Source of the DNA: JBGPBY01 sp041481485
Lineage (GTDB): Bacteria > Acidobacteriota > Terriglobia > 20CM-2-55-15
NCBI GenBank assembly: GCA_041481485.1
Contig: JBGPBY010000034.1
Coordinates: 1 to 23,807 of the forward strand
DNA length: 23,807 nucleotides
Reading direction: 5' to 3'
This document shows, piece after piece, positions 15,689-23,807 of this stretch (positions are counted from its first letter, which is position 1; each line of letters opens with the position of its first letter). The notes beneath the pieces were generated by a model that was not told the origin of the DNA, did not search any database, and saw nothing but the letters and a program-made list of their open reading frames with translations. The translations under genes were made by a program, and so were the position numbers.

Positions 15689-16141
15689 ATGGAAATCATT
15701 CTTCGAGAAACCATCGATACTCTTGGCCGCGCCGGCCAGATCGTCAAGGTAGCAAATGGATATGCCCGCAATTTTCTGTTGCCGCGAAAGCTGGCCTATA
15801 TCGTCACGCCTGGCAATCTGAAAGTCATCGAGGCCGAAAGACAGAACCTGCTTCGAAAGGAAGCCGCGCAGAAGGGCGACGCCGAGAAGCAGAAGGAACT
15901 GATCGAGAAAGTCGCACTCGTCATCCGCAGGAAGACCGGAGAGAACGACGTGCTGTATGGTTCAGTGACCAACGCCGATATCGCAGCGGAACTCGAGAAA
16001 AAAGGATTCGAGATCGAGAAGCGCAAAATTCACATGGACGATCACATCAAGGCGCTCGGAGATTTTGAAATTCCCATCCGCCTCTTCAAAGACGTCACCG
16101 CTCACGTGAAATTGAAAGTGGAACGGGAAGTCGAAGGATAA
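15689..16141 (+). CDS. rplI: 50S ribosomal protein L9
   Basis: A 150-aa two-domain protein of the large subunit near the L1 stalk. The N-terminal domain has the signature LGRAGQIVKVANGYARNFLLPRKLA (12-36). A long charged helix (about 45-75) joins it to the C-terminal domain ending VTAHVKLKVEREVEG. CGGAG lies 7 nt before the ATG. It is the last gene of the housekeeping run; the next 262 bp (16142-16403) hold no gene or convincing terminator that I can see. Confidence 0.96.
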   Translation: MEIILRETIDTLGRAGQIVKVANGYARNFLLPRKLAYIVTPGNLKVIEAERQNLLRKEAAQKGDAEKQKELIEKVALVIRRKTGENDVLYGSVTNADIAAELEKKGFEIEKRKIHMDDHIKALGDFEIPIRLFKDVTAHVKLKVEREVEG

Positions 16142-16403
16142 GTCCGCCAACCTTGAAAACCCGTATCCGTGTTCGCTTCGCATGCAGCGCGCAACTCTCC
16201 AGAAGCAAGGTGGAGTGTGGGTAATCGTTCAAGTTGCAACGGGTCAAGCCTAGCCTGACTTTCGCAGTTCGCGCGTGTTTTCGGCGATTTTCGCAGCGGG
16301 TTTTCCGATAAGTGATTTAGCTGCAACGTACGATGTCTGAAAATCGTTGTAGTGAAGACCTACCCTCTTTTTTTCTGAGAATATTTTTGCGATTCTTGAC
16401 GCG

Positions 16404-16949
16404 ATGTTTTTGCGTTCCACAATGCGCAAGAAGGACGGAAAGAATCATCGCTACTTCAGTGTGGTGGAGAATCGGCGACTGTCGTCCGGCACGGTCACGC
16501 AACGAACGGTTTTGTATTTGGGTGAAATCAACGACACCCAGGAGGCAGCGTGGCTGAAGACTCTGGAGATGTTCGATAAGGAAGAGCAGAAGAGACGTGA
16601 ACTGAGTTTGTTCCCCGATGATCGCGTGATCCCGGAAGAAGCCGTCGATACGCTTCAGGTGAAGTTGAGCGGGATGCAGCTGCGCCGGCCCCGCGTATTC
16701 GGGAACTGCTGGATGGCGTGTCAGATCTGGAACGAATTGGGCCTGGAGGAGTTCTGGCAGTAGCGATTGCCCGAAGGCCGGGAAGCGGTGAATTGGGAAA
16801 AGGTATTGCGGCTTCTGGTCGTGAACCGCTGGATCGAACCGGGCAGTGAGCTGCGTGTCCACCGGCATTGGTTCCTGACCAGTGCGATGGACGAATTGTT
16901 GAGCGTCGATTTTGCCGTGGCAAAGAAAGATCGGCTTTATCGCTGCCTC
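16404..16949 (+). pseudogene. IS1634-type transposase remnant
   Basis: The first 119 codons read MFLRSTMRKKDG, HRYFSVVENRRLSSG, QRTVLYLGEINDTQEAAW and LRRPRVFGNCWMACQIWNEL, the N-terminal pattern of IS1634/IS4-group transposases. A TAG at 16761 then interrupts the frame, but the same frame resumes with RLPEGREAVNW, RLLVVNRWIEPGSELRVHRHWF and KKDRLYRCL, all of which continue the family pattern. After RCL (16949) homology ends, and the DDE catalytic core and C-terminus are absent. The element is therefore inactive: one nonsense change plus a large 3' deletion. Terminal inverted repeats were not identified. Confidence 0.8.
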
Positions 16950-17155
16950 GGCTCCGATACTTCAAAACGCTTTAGCGATTCGGATCGGACATCACTCAAA
17001 TCCTCGTCTGACCAGTAGTCCGACCACTCAATGGGTCTACCCTCCGCCAGTTCGGCCAACCTCGAGATCCAGCGCAAAATTTGATCTGTGGTGCCAGGGG
17101 GCAAGGCTCGAATTGTCTGCACCAAGCGCTCTTCTTTTTCGTTAAGTACGATCAT
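16937..17155 (-). CDS. Small antitoxin-like protein, possibly truncated
   Basis: A 72-aa acidic protein starting MIVLNEKEERLVQTIRALPP, with a helical middle (DQILRWISRLAELAEG) and IEWSDYWSDEDLSDVRSESLKRFE. The WSD-x-WS-x-EDL then SL-x-R-hE pattern resembles antitoxins encoded just before PIN-domain toxins; this is from memory and unverified. Its last residues (about VSEPRQR) overlap the transposase remnant on the other strand, so the native 3' end and any toxin gene seem to have been replaced by the element. A longer frame from a TTG at 17185 is possible. It could also be a standalone hypothetical protein. Confidence 0.5.
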   Translation of the reverse strand: MIVLNEKEERLVQTIRALPPGTTDQILRWISRLAELAEGRPIEWSDYWSDEDLSDVRSESLKRFEVSEPRQR

Positions 17156-17220
17156 TTCTGAATCATAGCGCTCCGCTTCCAGCAAGAGGCATTTATTGCT
17201 TCCTGGGTTGGTGTGCGTTT

Positions 17221-19065
17221 CTACGGGATAGACTTCAACTCCATTTCATAGTTCTTATCTTCACCAATATGGATTGCCGTTCCGCGCGATTCATAATTGC
17301 GGACGAAATTCGGATTCTGCCACGATCCCGGTTCGGCGGCTTCCCAAGCAAAAACCTTGTAATCGCCTGGGGCGATGCCGCTGAGATCGAAGCGTCCGTC
17401 GAGATTCGTGGAAGCGAACTTGTGATTCGTCTGAAATCGCCAATTGCTTTCGGGAATCAACACGACCGTGGCGGCGCCGACAGGCTTTTTGTCTTCATTC
17501 ACGACGCGGCCCTGGATGGTTCCTCCCTTCATTCCGACCGTGATGACAAGTCGATCGCGGACCTGATCTCCAATCGTCAGGCCGTCCGTCAAAACATCTC
17601 GATCTCCCAAACTCATCGATTTCACGTATGCGTTTTTTAACCATTGCTGTGACTGGAGTGCGGCGTTGTTCACGGCAGGAAATCCCGGCGGGTCTGCCCA
17701 ACCCGATGCCGGGTTCAGGATGGGTACAACGAACACTCGATACTTTCCCGGCAAAAGTGCCGGCGCATTCCCTGTCGGTGTACCGATTGTGAACGTGCCG
17801 TCGGACGCGGGAGTAACGGGGGGAGTGTAGGCATTCGCGATTGCAGCCGATCGAAATCCGCCGGCTACAGTATCCGTGACAAGGGTCAGGCGCAGATTCG
17901 ACATCGCATTTGGCGGCGCGTCCGTTCCGTCGATGACAACACGGCCGGCCAGAATGATGGCTGGCGAGAGAGCCACGTTGACTCCATTCACATCGCGATC
18001 GCGGACGTCGATAGGAACCCGTGCCCGACGATCGCCGGCTGCTACATACAGCATGTAGGAGCCCGGGCTGACCATGTCCTTGTCGAACTTTCCATTTTCA
18101 TCCGCATTGATGTTGAGGTTTGGCCCGGCAAGCGTCGCGGCCGAAGGCGTCGAGGGATTCAGTGGATACAGAGCGATGATGGGCCTAGCGGGCGCGCCGT
18201 TTTGTCCTGGGGGTATTCCGGAGACTGAACCGCGGATGTGCAATGCCGGAACGGGATCCGCATGAATGTCCACTCCGCGCACTTCTAAGCCGGGTCCCAC
18301 GTCAACGACGATGGCTTTCTGAAAATCCGGAGTGCCCGGATGAAACATGGGGACGTGCATTTCCGTATCGATCTGTCGATCGCCGATCGCCGTAGTCAAA
18401 ACGGTACGGGCGCCGCCGTTGATGGAACTGTTGGGCTGAAACGTACCGATGCTGGTCAGGGTTCTCGCTGTCGCGCCCTGACTGCCTGGAGCGTCATTGA
18501 TATTTACAACGACGTAGTACCGGCCGGGGGGCAACCAGAAGATGTGATACTCGCCGCGATCGTCCGTTCGCGCGGAAAGTACATTAGACAGCACCGGTTG
18601 ACCAAGTTCATAGCTTTCTCTTAGCGCGAACACCAGAGGCGCTTCACCGATCCCTACGGGCTTGCCGCGATCCATCACACGCCCAGAGATGACGCCACCA
18701 GGAATCATCTCCATTCGCAGATTCTGCATGCGCTGTCCGCTCTTCAGCGCAAGAACCACGCCAGGCCCTTGTGTGGCTCGCTGACCATACTCCGTCCGAA
18801 TGTAGGCCTGACGCGAGGCGAGCAGCCGGTACTGACCGGAACTCACCTTTGGAAAAACGAACTTCCCACTGTCTTCCGTAGTAGTCGCGATATTCGTCAG
18901 CGCGCCCGAAGCCGTCAGCAAATCCACACGAACTTTGCCCAGCGGTTCGGCAGTTTCCGATTTAACTACGGTTCCTTCGAAAACCCCGGCGGCCGGCTCC
19001 TGTCCGATCAGTAGTTGAGCCAGCAGAACAGCAAATAAGAATAGTGTTGCTCGAAATTTCTTCAT
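17221..19065 (-). CDS. Secreted carboxypeptidase-regulatory-like repeat protein
   Basis: A 614-aa exported protein. A signal peptide (MKKFRATLFLFAVLLAQLLI, then GQEP) precedes several CarboxypepD_reg-type beta-sandwich units: GVFEGTVVKSETAEPLGKVRV ... PKVSSGQYRLLA, GGVISGRVMDRGKPVG ... WLPPGRYYVVV, an LHIRGSVSG unit, and a last GTIQGRVVNEDKKPVGAATV ... IAPGDYKVFAWE. The C-terminal 55 residues (GSWQNPNFVRNYESRG) match the end of the upstream neighbour, showing common descent. No enzymatic domain is visible; a surface-adhesion or carbohydrate-binding role is possible but not shown. ATG 19065 (GGAG 6 nt upstream) is preferred over TTG 19077. It lies 12 bp after the larger gene, so they form one operon. 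Confidence 0.85.
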   Translation of the reverse strand: MKKFRATLFLFAVLLAQLLIGQEPAAGVFEGTVVKSETAEPLGKVRVDLLTASGALTNIATTTEDSGKFVFPKVSSGQYRLLASRQAYIRTEYGQRATQGPGVVLALKSGQRMQNLRMEMIPGGVISGRVMDRGKPVGIGEAPLVFALRESYELGQPVLSNVLSARTDDRGEYHIFWLPPGRYYVVVNINDAPGSQGATARTLTSIGTFQPNSSINGGARTVLTTAIGDRQIDTEMHVPMFHPGTPDFQKAIVVDVGPGLEVRGVDIHADPVPALHIRGSVSGIPPGQNGAPARPIIALYPLNPSTPSAATLAGPNLNINADENGKFDKDMVSPGSYMLYVAAGDRRARVPIDVRDRDVNGVNVALSPAIILAGRVVIDGTDAPPNAMSNLRLTLVTDTVAGGFRSAAIANAYTPPVTPASDGTFTIGTPTGNAPALLPGKYRVFVVPILNPASGWADPPGFPAVNNAALQSQQWLKNAYVKSMSLGDRDVLTDGLTIGDQVRDRLVITVGMKGGTIQGRVVNEDKKPVGAATVVLIPESNWRFQTNHKFASTNLDGRFDLSGIAPGDYKVFAWEAAEPGSWQNPNFVRNYESRGTAIHIGEDKNYEMELKSIP

Positions 19066-19077
19066 GGAATTCTCCAA

Positions 19078-22000
19078 TTACCTTCGTGGCGTTACGAGTA
19101 CTTCGGTTTCCTGCTTTCTTCCTTCAATAACGTGAATCAGCTTGCCAGTAGATTCGTATGATTGCAGGAATTCCCCATTCATCCACGAGCCTGTCTGCGT
19201 GTAGTCCCACGCAAAAATCTTGTAGTCGCCTGGAGGGACCTCGCCGAAGGTGAAGCGGCCGCGTGCGTCGGACGTCGTATCCTTATAGAGGTCCGCGCGG
19301 GAACGGAGCGAAATGGCATCCGGCACAAGTGCCACGACGGCATTGGTGAACGGTTCTTTTTGCGAACCAATCGTAAGTCCCGTCACCTCAGCCGTACCAT
19401 TACCGAGAACTATTTCGAGCGGATCGGGAGCAGGTCCATCGATGTGCAGAACACCGCTGAGCGCATCGGTCAGGCCCATCCTCGCAGACTTCACATACGT
19501 ATTCGCCGGAAGGTTGGTGATGGAGATGCGGTATTCGCCGGGACTCAGTTTCAGGTTAAGCAAGCCGGCACTGTCGAGGGCGGGACTGGAGCCGCCCCCA
19601 CCGCGGTACAGTCCGTCGCCATCGTAAATGGACACCGAATTCAGTGGTGATGGTTTCGGCATTGCGATGGAGTTGGAATTTCGTGCGAAGAGCACGACTA
19701 TTTTGGGTAACTGGCTTTCCACAGCGGGCGATCGGCTCTCTACCGTGATCCTTCCGGCAATCGTCGCAACGGGCTGAGCGACAACGCGCAGGTTGTCAAT
19801 ATCCGAGTCATTCACATCGATCGGCATATAGGCGATGCTCGCATTGGAAGGCGGCAAGTAGGGCGAGACGATGATGTACTTGCCCGCAACAGCACCCATA
19901 ATGTCGAAAATTCCATTTGCGTCTGTGAGCGAACCCGGCACGATCATGCTTGGGCTGGGCTGCACGGGTATCGCTTGAACGTTCGTATTCACCGCTGGCT
20001 GGTTCGTATCACCGTTGATGAGAACGCCGCGAATGTGATGAGCCTTCTTCCTGGCGCCGGTCATCGAAATATCCGCGGCGCCGATGACGCTGCCTGCCGC
20101 AACATCAAGCGGGCGAGCCTTCTCGGGATCGGAAATGCCGCCGAGGAACGCCAACTCGTAACTTTCCTCAATCAGGTCGCCGTTCGCGAGAAAGCGAGGA
20201 ACCCTCAGCGGCTGTCCGAGTTGAATCGCGCCGCCGGATCGTCCTGCGGGACCAATCCAGGTATTCATACTGCGGGTCTCCGGCCCTTCCATTCGCACTG
20301 CAATCAAATACTGGCCGGGCGGCAGCCACCGCAGCCGGTACTCTCCGTGTTCGTCGGTCAATACCATCTGCTCCACTCGAGATGTCCGCTGCCCGTATTC
20401 ATACCCGACCTCCGCGGCAATGACGGTGGCGTGGCCGAGAGGCTCTCCGTCTTCATCGGTAACTCGGCCAGTGACAACACCGGCCAAAGCCATTTCCAGG
20501 CGAACCGAGTTCTTCGCCTCCCCTTCCGCAAGAGGAAGCAGCATCCCGCGTTGCCGCGGACTATGTTGGCCATATTCGGAGGGATTGCAGGGGCAATCCG
20601 CACCTGTGGCCATCGCGACGAGGCGATAGCCGCCGGGTTTGAGATTCCGGAAAACAAACCGTCCTTTCTCATCGCTTTTTGTGTACTGAAGCTCCGGCGC
20701 AAGCTGCTGTGGCGGCGTCGAAGTCGTTCCGCTCGGCAAGGATGTGGCGGATTTCGGGGCGCCGGGACTCAGCGGCGCAGATGCCGTTCCTTCAAGACGC
20801 AGCAATTCGATGTTTGCTGCGACCACAGGTTCATTCGTGCCGGCCTTGACGAGAACTCCTTCAATGGAACCGCTGCTCGCCGTCTGCGGCCGCCCTTGTT
20901 GCAATGCAACGAGCTGCAAACGCGCGAGTTCAGGCAAGACGCTTTCGAGCGCGCGAACTTCCGTTGCACTGGAGCTCAGCGTGTACATGAGTGACCCGGT
21001 GCGCGTTATTCCGACTGCATGCAATTCTCCGGCGGCAGGCTTGATCCGCAATGGCGCTGTGCCTGTGGGCTTGCCTTGCAGCGTTTCTACGGCCCAGACA
21101 TCAAGGCTGTCGCCTCGGTCGCTGCCGAACAGAAGCCACTTGCCGTCCGGAGTCCAACCGAGGGCATAGTCGTTCGCCGGACTTTGAACGAGGTTGTATT
21201 CCTGAAGACCGGGTGCAGTATCAAGCACGAAAATGTCTCGCTTGCCGCTGTTTTCGTCCTGCGGAAAGTCATAGGCCACGAATCGTCCATCGGGTGAGAG
21301 CGTCAAATTACCGGGCTCCACCGATCCGAGAAAGCTCTTGAGCGTCTGCGTGGCGCCAGTCGACGCGTCCACGAGTGCAATTTGGGATCGGTTGTTTCCA
21401 GAAAGAACGGTCAGGACTTTGCCATTGGGTGTCCAGTCCTTCGGCCAATATCGAACATCCCTGCTTTTAAGAACTAAGCGGTCCGGCGGGCCATTAATGG
21501 AGACGACGCGCAATTCATATGCATCCTGAGCACGGTCCCGGCGCATATAAGCGACTTGCTGCCCATCGCGAGAAAATACGGACCCGCCAAGATCCGCATC
21601 CTCTGCCTTGACCAAAATGCGATTCATTCCTGTCTTGAGATCCCGAATTGCAATACCACCATCCCGGGATCGATCTACCCAACCGAGGTAAGCTCCATCC
21701 GTGGAAATGGAGGAAGAATAGCCGTCAAAACTCGCATCCTTCCAAACCGGACGGTCGCGCAAAGACTCCGTGGCAACGTATGTTGGCAGCGCCGCACGAC
21801 GTGAATGCGCTTCAGCAGCCAGATCCTTCTGGTCGGAATATTTATCGATGACCTCATCGTAGTACCGGCGGGCCTGACCAGGCGCGAGCTTCTCATAACA
21901 GACACCCAACTGAACCAGTGCCTTTGCGACGAGAAGATGATCGGTTTTGTATTCGCGGACCACGCGCTCGTAAATTTTGATCGCTCCCGGAATGTCGCCT

Positions 22001-22116
22001 TCCACTCGTTCCCTGGATAGACCCTGCTGGAACACACCGTATCCGTTTTGCGCCGTGACTACACTCGTCAAGCACACCAGAATCAACAACCTGCCCGCGA
22101 CGATTCGTATCCGCAT
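19078..22116 (-). CDS. Secreted TPR / TolB-like propeller / carboxypeptidase-regulatory-repeat protein
   Basis: A 1012-aa exported protein with an uncommon domain order. After a signal peptide (about 1-22) comes a helical TPR-like region (about 28-110: AIKIYERVVREYKTD, ALVQLGVCYEKLAPG). A WD40/PD40-type beta-propeller follows (about 130-390), with repeated blades such as SVFSRDGQQVAYM, LTLSPDGRFVAYD and LGWTPDGKWLLFG. From about 425 there are at least four CarboxypepD_reg-like units (SGSIEGVLVKAG, GVVTGRVTDEDGEPLGHATV, HHIRGVLINGD, and PPGDYKIFAWD at the end). The role is unknown; the fold mix suggests cell-surface or periplasmic binding. AAGGAGG lies 4 nt before ATG 22116; a GTG directly before it is too close to that site. 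Confidence 0.85.
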   Translation of the reverse strand: MRIRIVAGRLLILVCLTSVVTAQNGYGVFQQGLSRERVEGDIPGAIKIYERVVREYKTDHLLVAKALVQLGVCYEKLAPGQARRYYDEVIDKYSDQKDLAAEAHSRRAALPTYVATESLRDRPVWKDASFDGYSSSISTDGAYLGWVDRSRDGGIAIRDLKTGMNRILVKAEDADLGGSVFSRDGQQVAYMRRDRAQDAYELRVVSINGPPDRLVLKSRDVRYWPKDWTPNGKVLTVLSGNNRSQIALVDASTGATQTLKSFLGSVEPGNLTLSPDGRFVAYDFPQDENSGKRDIFVLDTAPGLQEYNLVQSPANDYALGWTPDGKWLLFGSDRGDSLDVWAVETLQGKPTGTAPLRIKPAAGELHAVGITRTGSLMYTLSSSATEVRALESVLPELARLQLVALQQGRPQTASSGSIEGVLVKAGTNEPVVAANIELLRLEGTASAPLSPGAPKSATSLPSGTTSTPPQQLAPELQYTKSDEKGRFVFRNLKPGGYRLVAMATGADCPCNPSEYGQHSPRQRGMLLPLAEGEAKNSVRLEMALAGVVTGRVTDEDGEPLGHATVIAAEVGYEYGQRTSRVEQMVLTDEHGEYRLRWLPPGQYLIAVRMEGPETRSMNTWIGPAGRSGGAIQLGQPLRVPRFLANGDLIEESYELAFLGGISDPEKARPLDVAAGSVIGAADISMTGARKKAHHIRGVLINGDTNQPAVNTNVQAIPVQPSPSMIVPGSLTDANGIFDIMGAVAGKYIIVSPYLPPSNASIAYMPIDVNDSDIDNLRVVAQPVATIAGRITVESRSPAVESQLPKIVVLFARNSNSIAMPKPSPLNSVSIYDGDGLYRGGGGSSPALDSAGLLNLKLSPGEYRISITNLPANTYVKSARMGLTDALSGVLHIDGPAPDPLEIVLGNGTAEVTGLTIGSQKEPFTNAVVALVPDAISLRSRADLYKDTTSDARGRFTFGEVPPGDYKIFAWDYTQTGSWMNGEFLQSYESTGKLIHVIEGRKQETEVLVTPRR

Positions 22117-22127
22117 CACGCCTCCTT

Positions 22128-22149
22128 CATTGGCGCAATGTAGCCAATG
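22128..22149. promoter_or_regulatory. Inverted repeat CATTGGC-N8-GCCAATG upstream of the secreted-protein operon
   Basis: A perfect 7-bp inverted repeat with an 8-bp spacer lies 12 bp upstream of the start of the 1012-aa protein gene, inside its 70-bp leader after the response-regulator gene. It could be an operator or a small mRNA stem next to the ribosome site. No binding protein can be named from sequence. Confidence 0.35.
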
Positions 22150-22186
22150 CCAGATTGCGGGTTGTCACTGACCCTCAAGGTTTTTG

Positions 22187-22876
22187 TCATTTTTTTTCCT
22201 TGACGAATTTGTATCCGACGCAGTGGACGGTAATGAATCTCTGCGGCTCTGCAGGATTTTCTTCGAACTTTGCCCGCAACGAGGCGATGTGGTTATCGAC
22301 GGTTCGCGTGGTCGGATAATTCTCGTATCCCCAAACTTCGTTTAACAGATCGTGACGCGTCACCGCCTCGCCTGGCTTTGAAGCCAGCAGACGAAGCACT
22401 CCGAATTCTTTGGGGGTTAGCTCAACCGGCACTCCGCCTTTTGAGGCTTCGTACCGCCGAAAATCGACGACAACGTCGTCGAACTGCAGGATATCCGGAA
22501 CCTCTGTCGGAGGCAGAGGCTTCCGCAGGCGGGCTCGCACGCGCGCGAGCAGTTCGCGAATGGAAAACGGTTTCGTCACATAATCATCTGCTCCGAGGTC
22601 CAGGCCTAGCACGCGATCGGATTCTTCCCCTCTGGCGGTAAGCATGAGGATTGGATTCGAGAATCCTTCCTGCCGCAGCTTGCAGCACACTTCGAAGCCG
22701 CTCATTTTCGGCAGCATGATGTCCAGGATGAGCAGGTCCGGGTGTTTCTCTTGAGCCAGCGAATATCCGGACGGGCCATCAATAGCACTGATGACCTCGT
22801 ATCCTTCCATCTTCAGGTTGTCGGCCAGGCCGCGGAGGATCCTCGGATCATCTTCAACGATAAGGATGACGCTCAT
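22187..22876 (-). CDS. OmpR-family response regulator
   Basis: A 229-aa two-domain regulator. The receiver domain (1-115) has the acidic pair Glu8/Asp9-Asp10, phospho-acceptor Asp52 (LLILDIMLPKMSG), Thr80 and Lys102 (DDYVTKPF). The winged-helix DNA-binding domain (about 130-227) has LTPKEFGVLRLLASKPGEAVTR, the recognition helix near RTVDNHIASLRAKFE and the wing ending HCVGYKF. The ATG overlaps the kinase stop codon (ATGA), so the pair is coupled. The secreted-protein operon starts 70 bp downstream on the same strand and is a plausible target; that is inference from position. Confidence 0.95.
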   Translation of the reverse strand: MSVILIVEDDPRILRGLADNLKMEGYEVISAIDGPSGYSLAQEKHPDLLILDIMLPKMSGFEVCCKLRQEGFSNPILMLTARGEESDRVLGLDLGADDYVTKPFSIRELLARVRARLRKPLPPTEVPDILQFDDVVVDFRRYEASKGGVPVELTPKEFGVLRLLASKPGEAVTRHDLLNEVWGYENYPTTRTVDNHIASLRAKFEENPAEPQRFITVHCVGYKFVKEKK

Positions 22877-23807
22877 GAACAGCTCCCTGCTGAAATGGGC
22901 AAGCGGATCGAGAAAGTACTGCCCGCACCCGGGCTACTGACCACACTCACATCGCCGCCATGTGCTTTGGCAATATGATCGACAAGCGCCAGGCCCAAAC
23001 CTGCGCCAGGTATCGAGCGGTTTTCCTGCAGAGGAACCCGGTAGAATTTCTCGAAGATTCGCTGCTGTTCGCCCAGCGGAATGCCAAGGCCATGATCTGC
23101 GACTTCAATGATGGCTGTCTCGCCGGCGCGCGACAGCCGCAGGTGGATGTCCCGGCTTTTGCCCGAATACTTCATCGCATTGGTGAGAAGATTCAGAATT
23201 GCCTGCGCGAGAGCATCACGGTCCGCCTTGACGGGAGGAATGTCGTCGATTGCCGTGACTCGAAGTTGAAAGCCTTCCTCGGCCAACAGGTACTGCATCG
23301 TATGGACACACGCATTGATGACTTCCATCAGGGATGTCGATTGCAGGTCGTATGTTTTCTGGCCGCGCTCGATGCGCGAAAAGTCGAGGACGTTGTCCAG
23401 AAGGCGGGTGAGCCGTTCACTTTCGCTGACAATGATGTCCAGATACTCTTTATCAGTCCCGTTGCTCGAATGACTTCGCATTTGTAACGATTCTGCGTAC
23501 AAGCGAATGGACGTGAGCGGCGTCCTTAGTTCGTGCGACACACTCGAAACGAACTGCGACCGCAGATCCACCACCCGCAATTCGCGCCGGACATCCCGAG
23601 AGACCAGATATCCGGAAAGTCCCGTTAATCCAAGCACCAGAAACAACGACAACAGAAACAAGCGCTGCAGGCCCAGCCCGCGCAAATTCTCGCCTCCGGC
23701 AGCCGATTCGAATTGCACTCGCAGCCCAGGCAGGCCCTCGCCCAGCAACTCGCCGGAGCCTCCGATGCCAATGTGAAAAGCCGGCGTCCCTCCATTCCTT
23801 GACGTTC
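22873..23807 (-). CDS. Sensor histidine kinase, N-terminus beyond the window edge
   Basis: The reading frame is open to the end of the window, so the start and part of the sensor region are missing. The visible part ends a probable extracytoplasmic domain, followed by a transmembrane helix (RLFLLSLFLVLGLTGLSGYLV), then the HisKA dimerisation helix with phospho-acceptor His in SVSHELRTPLTSIRLY, and HATPase_c with the N-box NLLTNAMKYS, G1 DHGLGIP, F-box FEKFYR and G2 GAGLGLALV. It autophosphorylates and passes phosphate to the overlapping response regulator (4-bp ATGA overlap). Its signal is unknown. Confidence 0.93.
   Translation of the reverse strand, partial: TSRNGGTPAFHIGIGGSGELLGEGLPGLRVQFESAAGGENLRGLGLQRLFLLSLFLVLGLTGLSGYLVSRDVRRELRVVDLRSQFVSSVSHELRTPLTSIRLYAESLQMRSHSSNGTDKEYLDIIVSESERLTRLLDNVLDFSRIERGQKTYDLQSTSLMEVINACVHTMQYLLAEEGFQLRVTAIDDIPPVKADRDALAQAILNLLTNAMKYSGKSRDIHLRLSRAGETAIIEVADHGLGIPLGEQQRIFEKFYRVPLQENRSIPGAGLGLALVDHIAKAHGGDVSVVSSPGAGSTFSIRLPISAGSCS

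Noticed and set aside
16142..16403. Possible terminator after rplI (CTCTCCA ... TGGAGTG)
   Set aside because: The stem has mismatches and no T-run follows, so it is not convincing.
19975..20994. Plus-strand open frame of 339 codons inside the propeller/repeat protein gene
   Set aside because: It is antisense to a well-supported secreted protein and shows no family motifs.
22131..22149. Possible sigma-54 promoter (TGGC ... TTGC on the minus strand) before the secreted-protein operon
   Set aside because: The spacing between the GG and GC elements is 7 or 13 bases depending on alignment, not the required 10.

Overview
The window (23.8 kb, moderately GC-rich) looks like chromosomal DNA from a Gram-negative bacterium, most likely an Acidobacteriota member or close relative. 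This is an inference from three things: large secreted proteins built of carboxypeptidase-regulatory-like beta-sandwich repeats, a TonB-type C-terminal domain on a periplasmic protein, and the order ispE - tRNA-Gln - prs - rplY - pth - rpsF - rpsR - rplI, which resembles the arrangement in deltaproteobacteria and acidobacteria. No 16S rRNA gene or other taxonomic marker is present, so the assignment is not proven.

Layout. (1) 1-209: repeat-rich leader with a 55-bp palindromic element and a heptamer-based hairpin. (2) 210-3387: overlapping top6B-top6A genes for DNA topoisomerase VI, an enzyme mainly of archaea and plants. The B subunit has a second copy of its H2TH-like region inserted in the transducer domain, the most unusual protein feature here. 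(3) 3421-3566: a 146-bp near-palindrome, then two minus-strand VOC/glyoxalase-fold genes. (4) 4830-4917: a paired REP-like element, then a secreted protein with a degenerate metallopeptidase site (HYLGH), TPR-like helices and a TonB C-terminal domain. (5) 6782-11790: a surface-polysaccharide-type patch of three SAM methyltransferases and one fused GT2-GT4 glycosyltransferase, with a composite palindrome cluster between the convergent genes. (6) 11762-16141: housekeeping run ispE, tRNA-Gln(UUG), prs, rplY/ctc, pth, rpsF, rpsR, rplI on the plus strand. (7) 16404-17155: decayed IS1634-type transposase abutting a small antitoxin-like gene. (8) 17221-23807, all minus strand: a histidine kinase (cut by the window edge), an OmpR-type response regulator overlapping it by 4 bp, then two secreted paralogous carboxypeptidase-regulatory-repeat proteins, the larger one also carrying a TPR region and a TolB-like propeller.

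The genes form separate working units. Topoisomerase VI subunits are translationally coupled. The glycosyltransferase and methyltransferases probably build or decorate a surface glycan. The housekeeping run serves isoprenoid precursor, PRPP and translation functions. The two-component system is placed to control the downstream secreted-protein operon, though this link is inferred only from position. At least three families of palindromic repeats sit in the intergenic gaps, and some supply the stop codons of neighbouring genes.
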